A stretch of 8,712 nucleotides of DNA from Polyangium sp. (in: bacteria). GTDB taxonomy: Bacteria; Myxococcota_A; Polyangia; Palsa-1104. The position numbers and the translations under genes are program-made. This document shows positions 1-5,848 of the stretch, piece after piece. The stretch covers positions 1-8,712 of the forward strand of contig JANWLJ010000214.1 of the NCBI GenBank assembly GCA_025450955.1, written 5' to 3'. The notes beneath the pieces are model-generated. The model was not told the DNA's origin. It worked only from the letters and a program-made list of their open reading frames with translations, and did not search any database. How positions within the stretch are numbered: the stretch's first letter is position 1; the number at the start of each line of letters is the position of its first letter.

Positions 1-249
1 CGCGCCCGCGCCGACCGCCGCCAGCATGGCCACCAGCGCGCCCGCTTGATCGGCCACCGCGACCCCGATCGCCCGCCCCAACAAACTTCCCCCGCTCTCG
101 GACGGCGCGGCCTTGACCAGCATGTCGACCACCGCGCGCACCGCGAGCGCGAGCGATCCGTAGCTCATCTCTTCGCCGCTCTCGCGCACGAACGCCGGCT
201 CGTCCTCGTCCGCGCGCTCGAGGACAAAGCTCAACAGGGTGGAGGCCAT
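1..249 (-). CDS. AMP-binding (acyl-CoA synthetase / adenylation-like) enzyme, N-terminal part, runs off the left edge
   Basis: An open frame on the minus strand starts with ATG at 249-247 and stays open for 83 codons to the window edge. The product begins MASTLLSFVLERADEDEPAF. Residues 25-44 read MSYGSLALAVRAVVDMLVKA, followed by a variable linker and RAIGVAVADQAGALVAMLAA, then VGAGA at the edge. This is the usual layout of the first 80 residues of ANL-superfamily adenylating enzymes: a 'tYgeL...a..va..L' helix, a 'ga.VGv.l.n....v.a.lA.l.aGA' strand-helix, then a Gly-Ala. These enzymes activate carboxylates as acyl-AMP, often loading CoA or a carrier protein. The catalytic motifs lie outside the window, so the substrate and whether it belongs to an NRPS/PKS or a stand-alone ligase cannot be told. 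It is divergent from the selenoperoxiredoxin gene. No good Shine-Dalgarno precedes the ATG; a TANNNT hexamer sits 7 nt upstream. Confidence 0.68.
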   Translation of the reverse strand, partial: MASTLLSFVLERADEDEPAFVRESGEEMSYGSLALAVRAVVDMLVKAAPSESGGSLLGRAIGVAVADQAGALVAMLAAVGAGA

Positions 250-256
250 CTCGGCG

Positions 257-262
257 AACCTA
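257..262 (-). promoter_or_regulatory. Candidate -10 element for the AMP-binding gene
   Basis: On the minus strand the sequence GCTAGGTT ends 7 nt before the ATG at 249. TAGGTT fits the loose TANNNT -10 pattern, and the spacing would put transcription start at or next to the start codon, giving a leaderless mRNA. This agrees with the absence of a Shine-Dalgarno. No convincing -35 is visible, so this is an inference from position. Confidence 0.25.
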
Positions 263-332
263 GCACTACTGCGACCAAACCTCTCGTCGCCCCGCTTGCT
301 GCGGGCCCGGCTGGCGGCGTCGCAGCAGTGCT
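262..332. repeat. Imperfect inverted repeat (14-bp arms) in a divergent promoter region
   Basis: The left arm AGCACTACTGCGAC (262-275) and the right arm GTCGCAGCAGTGCT (319-332) are reverse complements at 13 of 14 positions, separated by 43 nt. The pair lies between the AMP-binding gene and the selenoperoxiredoxin gene. The left arm touches the candidate -10 of the minus-strand gene, and the right arm covers the -35 position expected for the plus-strand gene. It could be a paired operator for a dimeric regulator bridging both promoters. The role is inferred; the repeat itself is read directly. Confidence 0.5.
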
Positions 333-350
333 CGCCAGATCCGAATGCGC

Positions 351-356
351 TATCTT
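351..356 (+). promoter_or_regulatory. Candidate -10 element for the selenoperoxiredoxin gene
   Basis: GCTATCTT ends 6 nt before the ATG at 363. TATCTT fits TANNNT and would place the transcription start on the A of the start codon (leaderless). It resembles the GCTAGGTT seen in the same position before the divergent gene. If correct, it rules out the more upstream ATG at 345, which overlaps the promoter. No clear -35 is visible. Confidence 0.3.
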
Positions 357-362
357 GTCCCC

Positions 363-896
363 ATGCAAACCGCCGCTCGCGCCCTCGCTTCCATGTTCGC
401 GCTCGGGTTCGCGCTTTTGCCCGCGGGGCCCGCGCTCGCCGGCAAGCGCCCTGCTCCCGGCCAGCTCGCGCCCGACTTCGCGCTGCCCGCCTCGACGGGA
501 AAAACGGTCAAGCTCTCCGACTATCGCGGCAAGCAGACCGTCGTCCTCGCCTTCTTTCCCAAAGCGTTCACCGGCGGCTGAACCCGCGAGATGTCGGCGT
601 TCCGCGATCAAATCAAGCGGTTCGCCGACGCGCATGCCCAGGTCCTGGGCATCTCGACCGATGATCTCGCGACCCAGAAGCGCTTCGCCGACAGTCTCCA
701 CCTGCCGTTCCCGCTGCTCGCCGATCACGGCGGTCAGGTCGCCGCGTCCTACGACGTCAAGCTCCTCGGCTTCGCCAAGCGGGTCACCTTCGTCGTCGAC
801 AAAGCGGGCAAGGTGGTCAAGGTCCTCGAAGGCAAGGACGCGCTCGATCCCTCTCCATCGCTCTCCGCCTGCCCGCTCGCCCACCCTTCGCTCTGA
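363..896 (+). CDS. Exported selenocysteine-containing peroxiredoxin (AhpC/TSA-BCP type), read through UGA at 579-581
   Basis: One frame runs from ATG 363 to TGA 894-896 and is interrupted only by TGA at 579-581, giving 177 residues if that codon is read as selenocysteine (Sec73). Residues 1-26 form a Sec-type signal peptide ending in ALA. A typical peroxiredoxin start follows (PGQLAPDFALPASTGKTVKL), then LSDYRGKQTVVLAFFPKAF. The active-site motif FTGG-U-TRE matches the family's F-T-x-G-C-T-x-E with the peroxidatic Cys exactly at the TGA. After it come FRDQIKRF, VLGISTDD, FPLLADHGG, TFVVDKAGKV and EGKDALDP, all conserved-type BCP features in the same frame. No Cys lies five residues after Sec, so it is not a classical BCP pair; the only other Cys is C170 near the C-terminus. 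A SECIS-like hairpin follows the TGA. The family reduces hydroperoxides, here probably in the periplasm. ATG 345 is an alternative start, adding six residues that spoil the signal peptide. Automatic annotation would split this at 581 and 591. Confidence 0.85.
579..581 (+). other. Recoded UGA: selenocysteine codon at the peroxiredoxin active site
   Basis: TGA occupies the position of the peroxidatic cysteine in the peroxiredoxin motif (TGG-U-TRE). Homologous sequence continues in the same frame on both sides, which is not expected for a true stop. A Cys codon (TGC/TGT) would differ by one base, so a TGC-to-TGA error or mutation is the main alternative. The downstream hairpin argues for recoding. 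Confidence 0.8.
593..629 (+). promoter_or_regulatory. Predicted bacterial SECIS element (SelB-binding hairpin)
   Basis: GTCGGCG (593-599) pairs perfectly with CGCCGAC (623-629). A symmetrical UU/UU internal loop follows (600-601 against 621-622), then CCGC (602-605) pairs with GCGG (617-620), closing an 11-nt apical loop at 606-616 (GATCAAATCAA). The apical loop begins with G and lies 24 nt after the UGA. The published general model for bacterial SECIS elements asks for a hairpin just after the UGA, a G among the first two loop bases, and roughly 16-37 nt between UGA and loop; all three are met. The unpaired U residues four base pairs below the loop recall the bulged U that SelB recognises in E. 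coli fdhF. The element lies inside the coding sequence, as in other bacteria. Confidence 0.75.
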
Positions 897-900
897 AGGT

Positions 901-920
901 GAGCGGCCAAGCGCCCGCTC
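901..920 (+). terminator. Weak hairpin after the selenoperoxiredoxin gene
   Basis: GAGCGG (901-906) and CCGCTC (915-920) can form a 6-bp stem with an 8-nt loop just after the stop codon. There is no T-run, so it is at best a weak terminator, pause or processing site between this gene and htrA. A 9-base direct repeat CGCTCTGAA (889-897 and 921-929) flanks it; the first copy contains the stop codon. Confidence 0.2.
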
Positions 921-964
921 CGCTCTGAAACCAGCTAGCCCGCGCCTTGCAGCAGTCGATTGCC

Positions 965-2020
965 ATGACCGCGCTCGCCGCCGCTCTCTGCGCCACCCTG
1001 CTCGCCACGCCCTCTTTGGCGCCCAAGGTGCCGCACATGACCGCGCCGGTGGTCAACGTTCACGCGCGGCGGGTGCTGACCGCCTCTTCGCTGCCGTTCA
1101 TCCGCGATCTGCTCCCGCACGAGACGGTGAGCGCGGTCGGCTCGGGCATCATCATCTCCTCCGACGGCCTCATCCTCACCAACCATCACATCATCCGCGG
1201 CTCGACCGACGTGCGGGTGTCGATCGGCGATCAGCACGACCTGCCGGCGCGGGTGGTGGCGCAAGATCCTTCGCTCGACGTCGCGCTCTTGCGGGTGAGC
1301 GCCGGCCACCCGCTGCCGAAGGCGAAGCTCGGCTCGTCGGGACGAATGCGGGTCGGCGACTACGTGGTCGCGGTCGGAAATCCGTTCGGGCTCTCGCACA
1401 CGGTCACGAGCGGAATCGTGTCGGCTCAAGGCCGCGTGCTCCACGTCGGTCCCGACGTGCCGCTCATCCAGACCGACGCGCCGATCAACCCCGGCAACTC
1501 CGGCGGGCCCCTCTATGATCTGCACGGGCGGGTGGTCGGGCTCAACACCGCGATCGTCGCCGGGGCGAGCGGAATCGGCTTCGCGCTGCCGATCGACGTG
1601 ATCAAGCGCGCGCTGCCGCAGCTCGAGAGCCAGGGTCACATCACCCGCGGCTTCGCCGGCGTGCGGGTCGGGGTCGTTCCCGCCACGCTCGCCCGCGCGA
1701 TCGGTTTGCCGACCGAGGTCGAAGGAAAGATCGCAGGCGCGCTCGTCGAGCGGGTGGTGCCGGGCAGCCCGAGCGCCAAGGCCGGCCTTCTGCCGGGCGA
1801 TGTCATCCTCCGCTGGGACGGCCGCCGCATCGACTCCGCCGAGAACCTGCCGTGGCTGGTCGAGCTGACCCCGCCCGGCACCGAGGTCCGAATCACCATC
1901 CTGCGCGATCACACCTCGCTCGAGCGCCGGCTGAAGATGGCCACGCTGCCGCACAAAGCGGGGTCCGAAGGCCCCGGCGAGGGGAGACCGGGCCTCGCTC
2001 CCGCCACACCAACTCCATAA
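965..2020 (+). CDS. Exported HtrA/Deg-family serine protease with one PDZ domain
   Basis: Numbering is from ATG 965 (351 residues). Residues 1-19 are a hydrophobic export signal ending PSLA, though without a basic n-region. The trypsin-like protease core has VGSGIIISSDGLILTNHHII with catalytic His75, DPSLDVALL with Asp105, and PINPGNSGGPL with nucleophile Ser179; the GNPFGL loop and IGFALPID strand are also typical of HtrA. A single PDZ domain covers about 228-318 (RGFAGVRVG, VVPGSPSAKAGLLPGDVIL) and a short Gly/Pro-rich tail follows. HtrA proteases degrade or refold misfolded envelope proteins, with the PDZ sensing exposed C-termini. At about 350 residues with one PDZ it is DegS-like in size, but no membrane anchor beyond the signal is evident. 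TTG 947 is an alternative start; an in-frame TGA at 926 excludes anything further upstream. No strong Shine-Dalgarno is visible for either. It lies 50-70 nt after the selenoperoxiredoxin and 49 nt before the kinase gene, so co-transcription is possible. Confidence 0.9.
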   Translation: MTALAAALCATLLATPSLAPKVPHMTAPVVNVHARRVLTASSLPFIRDLLPHETVSAVGSGIIISSDGLILTNHHIIRGSTDVRVSIGDQHDLPARVVAQDPSLDVALLRVSAGHPLPKAKLGSSGRMRVGDYVVAVGNPFGLSHTVTSGIVSAQGRVLHVGPDVPLIQTDAPINPGNSGGPLYDLHGRVVGLNTAIVAGASGIGFALPIDVIKRALPQLESQGHITRGFAGVRVGVVPATLARAIGLPTEVEGKIAGALVERVVPGSPSAKAGLLPGDVILRWDGRRIDSAENLPWLVELTPPGTEVRITILRDHTSLERRLKMATLPHKAGSEGPGEGRPGLAPATPTP

Positions 2021-2069
2021 TCCCACTGGACATTGCCCCGGCGCTCCGCTTGCATTCGGTGGGGACACT

Positions 2070-4490
2070 GTGGGAGCCGCAACCACCACGAGCGACGAAA
2101 TGCGGATGCCTCCGCCCGGGCTGCCGCGCGCGGTGGCCGCCGATCCGCGCTATCGCGTGCTCACCGAGATCGGCCGCGGCGGAATGGGCGTGGTCTACGA
2201 CGCGATCGATCGCGAGACCGGCGAGCGGGTCGCGATCAAGGTGCTCTCGTCGCGCAAAGACGGGCTGCTCCGCTTCAAAAACGAATTCCGCCTCGCCTCG
2301 CGGCTCACCCATCCCAACCTGGTCGCGCTCTACGATCTGGTGCTCGCCGACGAGGCCGCCTACTTCGTGATGGAGCACGCGCCGGGCGTCGATCTGCGCC
2401 GCTACGTGCGCGGCAAGGGTCGGCCCGATCTGCCGCGGCTCTACGCCTGCCTCACCCAGATGCTAGACGCGCTCGAGTGTTTGAACGCGGCCGGGATCGT
2501 CCACCGCGATCTCAAGCCGTCGAACGTGCTCGTCTCCGAGGACGGCCATCTGCGCCTGCTCGACTTCGGGCTGGCCGGCGCCGCCGATACGCCCGACTTC
2601 TCCGGCGCGATGCTGGCCGGCACGCCGACCTATATGTCGCCCGAGCAAATCGCCGGGCAGCCGCTCACGCCCGCCGCCGATCTCTACGCGCTCGGGGTGA
2701 TCGTCTACGAGCTGCTCGTCGGTGAGCCGCCGTTCGTCGGGCCGCAGCGCGCGGTCTTGCACGCGCAGCAGGTCAAGTATCCGCTGCCGCCGTCCGATCG
2801 CGCGAGCGACATTCCGCCCGAGCTCGAGCTGTGGTGCCTAAAGCTCCTCGCCAAGCGTCCCGAGGAGCGGTTCGCCTCGCCGCGCGCCGCCCGGCAAGCG
2901 CTCTTCGCGTCGGGCGCGCCGGCGTCGACGCCCGCCGACGGTTGGGGCGAGCTCGGCTCGGACCGCTTCGCCGCCCTCCGCGATCGCGAGCTCATCGGGC
3001 GCGACTCGGAGCGCGCGCTCCTCGAGGCGCTCCTCGATCGGGTGCAGGGCGGCGCCTGCCACATGGCGCTCATCACCGGCGAGTCGGGGATCGGCAAGAC
3101 CGCGCTCGCCGAGTCGCTGTGCGCCGACGCCGAGCTGGCCGGCTGCGTGGTCCTGCGCGGCGCCTGCCGCGAGCGCGAGTCGGTGCCCTACAACGCCTTC
3201 GACGCGGTGGTCGACGCCGCGGCGGCGCAGGTGGAGCGGCTGGTCGCGCGCGGCACCCTCGCCCGCGCGCAGCTCGCCGAGGTGGGCGACGACTTCGCGC
3301 TCCTCGGCCGCCTGTTTCCAGTCCTGCGCGAGCTCGAGAGCGACGCGCCGGCGGAGGCGCCTTCTGCGATCGGCTCGGGCGATCGCGAGCGCGCCTTTGG
3401 CGTGTGCAAGCGTTTGGTCGAGCGGGTCACCCGCGCCCATCCGCTGGTGCTGCTCCTCGACGATCTGCACTGGGCCGACGAGGACTCCCTCGCGCTGCTC
3501 GGCCATCTTCTGGCCGCGCCCGGCGGCACCGGCGGTCTGATGGTGATCGCCACCGCCTGGCCGCCGCGCCAGAGCGTCCGCGGCGAGGCGCCGCCGCTCG
3601 AGCGTTTTCTCCACGGACAGCGCCAATTCACCGACGGCGACGGCCTCATCACCCATCTCGCGCTCGGCCCGCTCGGCGAGCTCGACGGCGCGCGGGTGGT
3701 GGGCGCGGTCGCCGGCCAGCCGGTCGATCCGGGCGCGGCGGCGACCATCCAGCGCGAGGCGGCCGGCAATCCGTTTCTGCTGGTCGAGCTGGCCCGGCTG
3801 CACACCGAAGAGGGCGCGGTCCGCCCGACGGTGCGCGAGGCGACCCGGCGCCGCTGCGCCTCCTCGACGACGACGAGCGCGCGCTGGTGGAGCTGGCCGC
3901 GCTCGCGCCCGAGCCGGTCGAAGCCGAGCTCCTGCACGCCACGCTCGAGGCCTACTCCCGTCCGCTCTCGCTCGAGGGCGCCGGCTTGCGCCGGCTGGTC
4001 GGGCTCAAGATCCTGCGCGAGTCGGGCGCGCGCGGCCGCTCGGTGGGCGGGGTGCGCTACGACTTCTATCACCACCGGATCCGCGAAACGATCCGCAGCG
4101 AGATCCCGGCGACGCGCCGGCGCGCGCTTCATCTGCGCCTCGCCGATTCGCTCGCCGAGCTCCACCCCGACGACGCCGAGGCGCTGGTGCGCGAGCTGCT
4201 CCTGGGGGGCGACGAGCTGCGCGCCGCCACCTACGCCGAGGCCGCCGCCGAGGCCGCGATGTCGCGCCTGGCCCACGCGCGCGCGGCCGATCTCTTCCGC
4301 CTCGCGCTCAAGTACGCCGGCCGCTCGGACGCGCCCCGCCTCCACGTGCGGCTCGGCCAGGCGCTCGAGGGCACCGCGCGCTTCGGCGAAGCGGCCGAGC
4401 AGTACCGCGCCGGCCTCGGCGATCCCGACGGCGCCCAGCTCCGCGGCGTCGAGCGCACCCGCGTCGAGCTGCGCCTCGCGCACTGTTTGA
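2070..4490 (+). CDS. Serine/threonine protein kinase fused to AAA-type ATPase; true coding part about 2070-3853, then out of frame
   Basis: This is the N-terminal part of a frameshifted gene. GTG 2070 follows a purine-rich GGTGGGG and is the preferred start; ATG 2100 is an alternative. The kinase domain (about 28-280) has Gly-loop IGRGGMGVVY, VAIK with Lys57, catalytic HRDLKPSN with Asp147, DFG with Asp165 and GTPTYMSPEQ, so it should be active on Ser/Thr. An AAA/STAND-like ATPase follows from about 308: Walker A GESGIGKT (337-344, Lys343) and Walker B LLLDDLHWAD (Asp464/Asp465), then GNPFLLVELARLH. This kinase-ATPase-repeat layout is common in myxobacteria and is used in cytoplasmic signalling; the partner is unknown. 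After TVREATRRR (to about 3853) the frame turns into a Ser/Thr/Pro/Arg-rich shadow ending at 4490. The natural continuation is one frame back (3854-5806). Restoring one base gives a 1245-residue protein. Confidence 0.85.
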   Translation: MGAATTTSDEMRMPPPGLPRAVAADPRYRVLTEIGRGGMGVVYDAIDRETGERVAIKVLSSRKDGLLRFKNEFRLASRLTHPNLVALYDLVLADEAAYFVMEHAPGVDLRRYVRGKGRPDLPRLYACLTQMLDALECLNAAGIVHRDLKPSNVLVSEDGHLRLLDFGLAGAADTPDFSGAMLAGTPTYMSPEQIAGQPLTPAADLYALGVIVYELLVGEPPFVGPQRAVLHAQQVKYPLPPSDRASDIPPELELWCLKLLAKRPEERFASPRAARQALFASGAPASTPADGWGELGSDRFAALRDRELIGRDSERALLEALLDRVQGGACHMALITGESGIGKTALAESLCADAELAGCVVLRGACRERESVPYNAFDAVVDAAAAQVERLVARGTLARAQLAEVGDDFALLGRLFPVLRELESDAPAEAPSAIGSGDRERAFGVCKRLVERVTRAHPLVLLLDDLHWADEDSLALLGHLLAAPGGTGGLMVIATAWPPRQSVRGEAPPLERFLHGQRQFTDGDGLITHLALGPLGELDGARVVGAVAGQPVDPGAAATIQREAAGNPFLLVELARLHTEEGAVRPTVREATRRRCASSTTTSARWWSWPRSRPSRSKPSSCTPRSRPTPVRSRSRAPACAGWSGSRSCASRARAAARWAGCATTSITTGSAKRSAARSRRRAGARFICASPIRSPSSTPTTPRRWCASCSWGATSCAPPPTPRPPPRPRCRAWPTRARPISSASRSSTPAARTRPASTCGSARRSRAPRASAKRPSSTAPASAIPTAPSSAASSAPASSCASRTV
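3842..3857 (+). other. Apparent one-base deletion breaking the kinase-ATPase gene
   Basis: Up to REATRRR the coding frame is that of GTG 2070. From LRLLDDDERALVELAALAPE it is the frame starting at 3854, a shift of -1. Adding one G between 3853 and 3854 (cgc-cgG-ctg) would give ATRRRLRLLDDDER without a break, a natural sequence for the end of the ATPase module. No X-XXY-YYZ slippery heptamer is present in the zero frame, so a real mutation or a base-calling error in a GC-rich run is more likely than programmed frameshifting. Confidence 0.75.
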
Positions 4491-5806
4491 TGCAGGTCGG
4501 CCGGCTCGAGCAGTCGGGCAGCCTGGTCGAGCGCTGCCTGGCCGATCTCGGCCATCGGCCGCATCGTTCGCGCCCGCGCCGCGCGCTCGCGATCGCTTGG
4601 CTGCTCGTGCGCATTCTCTTTTGCGATCTCTTTGTCGGCCGGCTGCGCAAGCGCGACACCCCGAGCATCGAAGCGCGCCTGACCGCCTACAGCCTGGCGG
4701 TGCCGCACTTCCAGTTCACCTCGCGAAACCTCGAGCAGCTCGAGTTCGCGCTTCGCTATCGTCTGCTCGGCACCCGCTCGCCCGCCGCCGAGGTGCGCCA
4801 GGAGGCGCACGCGATGGGGCTGGTGCTGCTCCTGCCGTTTGCGCACGTGGGCGGCCCGCTCACCCGTCCGATCGCCCGCCACTTTCGCGCGCTCGAGGCG
4901 GGCGCCGCCAAGGTCGCCACCGAGCGCAGCCGCGCCTGGCTTCCGCTCTTGCGCGCGCTCTACGCGATGGTCTCCGGGCGGCCGGATCTGGCGATTCCGC
5001 ACTTCGCCGAGCTGCGCGACTTGAGCGCCTCGCAGACCGGCTACGTCGCGCTGCAGCGGCACAACGCGCTGTTCCTCTCCGGCGCCTACGACGCCTACGT
5101 CGCCGACGTCGCCGCCACCGCTCATCACGACGGCGCGCTCACGCCGCTCGACATCGCGCGGCTCGCCTATATCGAGCGGGTGCGCGGCCATCGCGAAACC
5201 GCGCGGCGACTCACCGAGGATCTCGCCCGCACCCGCCCCGAGGACGTGCCGTGGACCCACCGCTCGCCCTACACCTATCAGCTCGTCGAGCTCAAGCTCC
5301 TCGACGGCGATTCGATCGAAGCGGTGCGGCTCGCGCGCAGTCTTCAGCCGCGCATCCGGCGCGGCGCGATCTCACCGACCACCGGCGCCTATGAATCGGT
5401 CGACGCGGTGGTGCGCGCGTTTTTGTCCGACGCGCGGCGGCTCGCTCGCGCCGGCGAGCGCGGCGAGGCCGAGGCGATCATCGAAGAGGCGAGGCGCGCG
5501 CTCGGCCGGGCGCCGATCCTCGCGCCGCCGCTCTTCTCCGCCCGGCTCTATCACGATCGCGCGCTCATCGCGCTCGCGCTCGGCCGCCGCGCCCGGGCCC
5601 TGCGCCTCTTCGACGAGGCCGAGAAGCGATCGCGCGCGCGGGTGGTGCCCTGTTTTCGACTGAGGCTGTGCGAAGATCTGCTCGAGCTTCTCTCGCCCAC
5701 CGATCCGCGCCGGGACGCGATCGCCGAAGAGGCCGCCAAGCTCGCGCTCACCGAGCGATTGGTCCGGCGCGCCGGCCGCGCGCCCTGGCTCGATCCACTC
5801 GCCTGA
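3854..5806 (+). CDS. C-terminal helical-repeat (TPR-like) part of the frameshifted kinase-ATPase gene
   Basis: This stretch has no start codon of its own that makes sense; it continues the upstream kinase-ATPase after the -1 shift and would be residues 596-1245 of the intact protein. It opens with LRLLDDDERALVELAALAPE, a winged-helix-like segment often seen after such ATPase modules, with YDFYHHRIRETIRSEIPATR typical of that region. Long Ala/Leu/Arg-rich paired helices follow, e.g. AAEAAMSRLAHARAADLFRL and LGQALEGTARFGEAAEQYRA, which look like degenerate TPRs for protein binding. A hydrophobic stretch, ALAIAWLLVRILFCDLFVG (about 4580-4645), could be a buried helix or a membrane contact. There is no C-terminal HTH, which separates it from LuxR-type relatives. 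It ends 42 nt before the convergent lipoprotein gene. Confidence 0.75.
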   Translation: MRLLDDDERALVELAALAPEPVEAELLHATLEAYSRPLSLEGAGLRRLVGLKILRESGARGRSVGGVRYDFYHHRIRETIRSEIPATRRRALHLRLADSLAELHPDDAEALVRELLLGGDELRAATYAEAAAEAAMSRLAHARAADLFRLALKYAGRSDAPRLHVRLGQALEGTARFGEAAEQYRAGLGDPDGAQLRGVERTRVELRLAHCLMQVGRLEQSGSLVERCLADLGHRPHRSRPRRALAIAWLLVRILFCDLFVGRLRKRDTPSIEARLTAYSLAVPHFQFTSRNLEQLEFALRYRLLGTRSPAAEVRQEAHAMGLVLLLPFAHVGGPLTRPIARHFRALEAGAAKVATERSRAWLPLLRALYAMVSGRPDLAIPHFAELRDLSASQTGYVALQRHNALFLSGAYDAYVADVAATAHHDGALTPLDIARLAYIERVRGHRETARRLTEDLARTRPEDVPWTHRSPYTYQLVELKLLDGDSIEAVRLARSLQPRIRRGAISPTTGAYESVDAVVRAFLSDARRLARAGERGEAEAIIEEARRALGRAPILAPPLFSARLYHDRALIALALGRRARALRLFDEAEKRSRARVVPCFRLRLCEDLLELLSPTDPRRDAIAEEAAKLALTERLVRRAGRAPWLDPLA

Positions 5807-5848
5807 TCGAGCTCGCGATCGCTTACGCGCGCGCCGGATTCTCCGCCG

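Noticed and set aside
591..896. Independent gene starting at ATG 591
   Set aside because: It starts in the middle of the peroxiredoxin fold, lacks a ribosome-binding site and the N-terminal strands, and is in phase with the upstream frame; the ATG is simply Met77 of the readthrough protein.
46..1518. Long plus-strand open frame over the peroxiredoxin and HtrA genes
   Set aside because: Arg/Ser/Pro-rich shadow of GC-rich coding DNA with no motifs; the genuine genes lie in other frames or strands.
935..2089. Long minus-strand open frame opposite htrA
   Set aside because: Composition (His/Asp/Arg-rich, no hydrophobic core) is that of an antisense shadow; the plus strand encodes a full HtrA with its catalytic triad.
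3840..3860. Programmed -1 frameshift in the kinase gene
   Set aside because: No slippery heptamer in the zero frame (gcg acc cgg cgc cgc tgc), and no clear stimulatory structure was identified; a deletion or base-calling error is simpler.
3188..5260. 690-codon minus-strand frame opposite the kinase gene
   Set aside because: Antisense shadow of G/C-ending codons; no recognisable domain, while the plus strand has clear ATPase and helical-repeat sequence.
5807..5848. Bidirectional terminator between the convergent kinase and lipoprotein genes
   Set aside because: Only short palindromes (CGAGCTCG, GCGATCGC) and no T-run; nothing firm enough to annotate.
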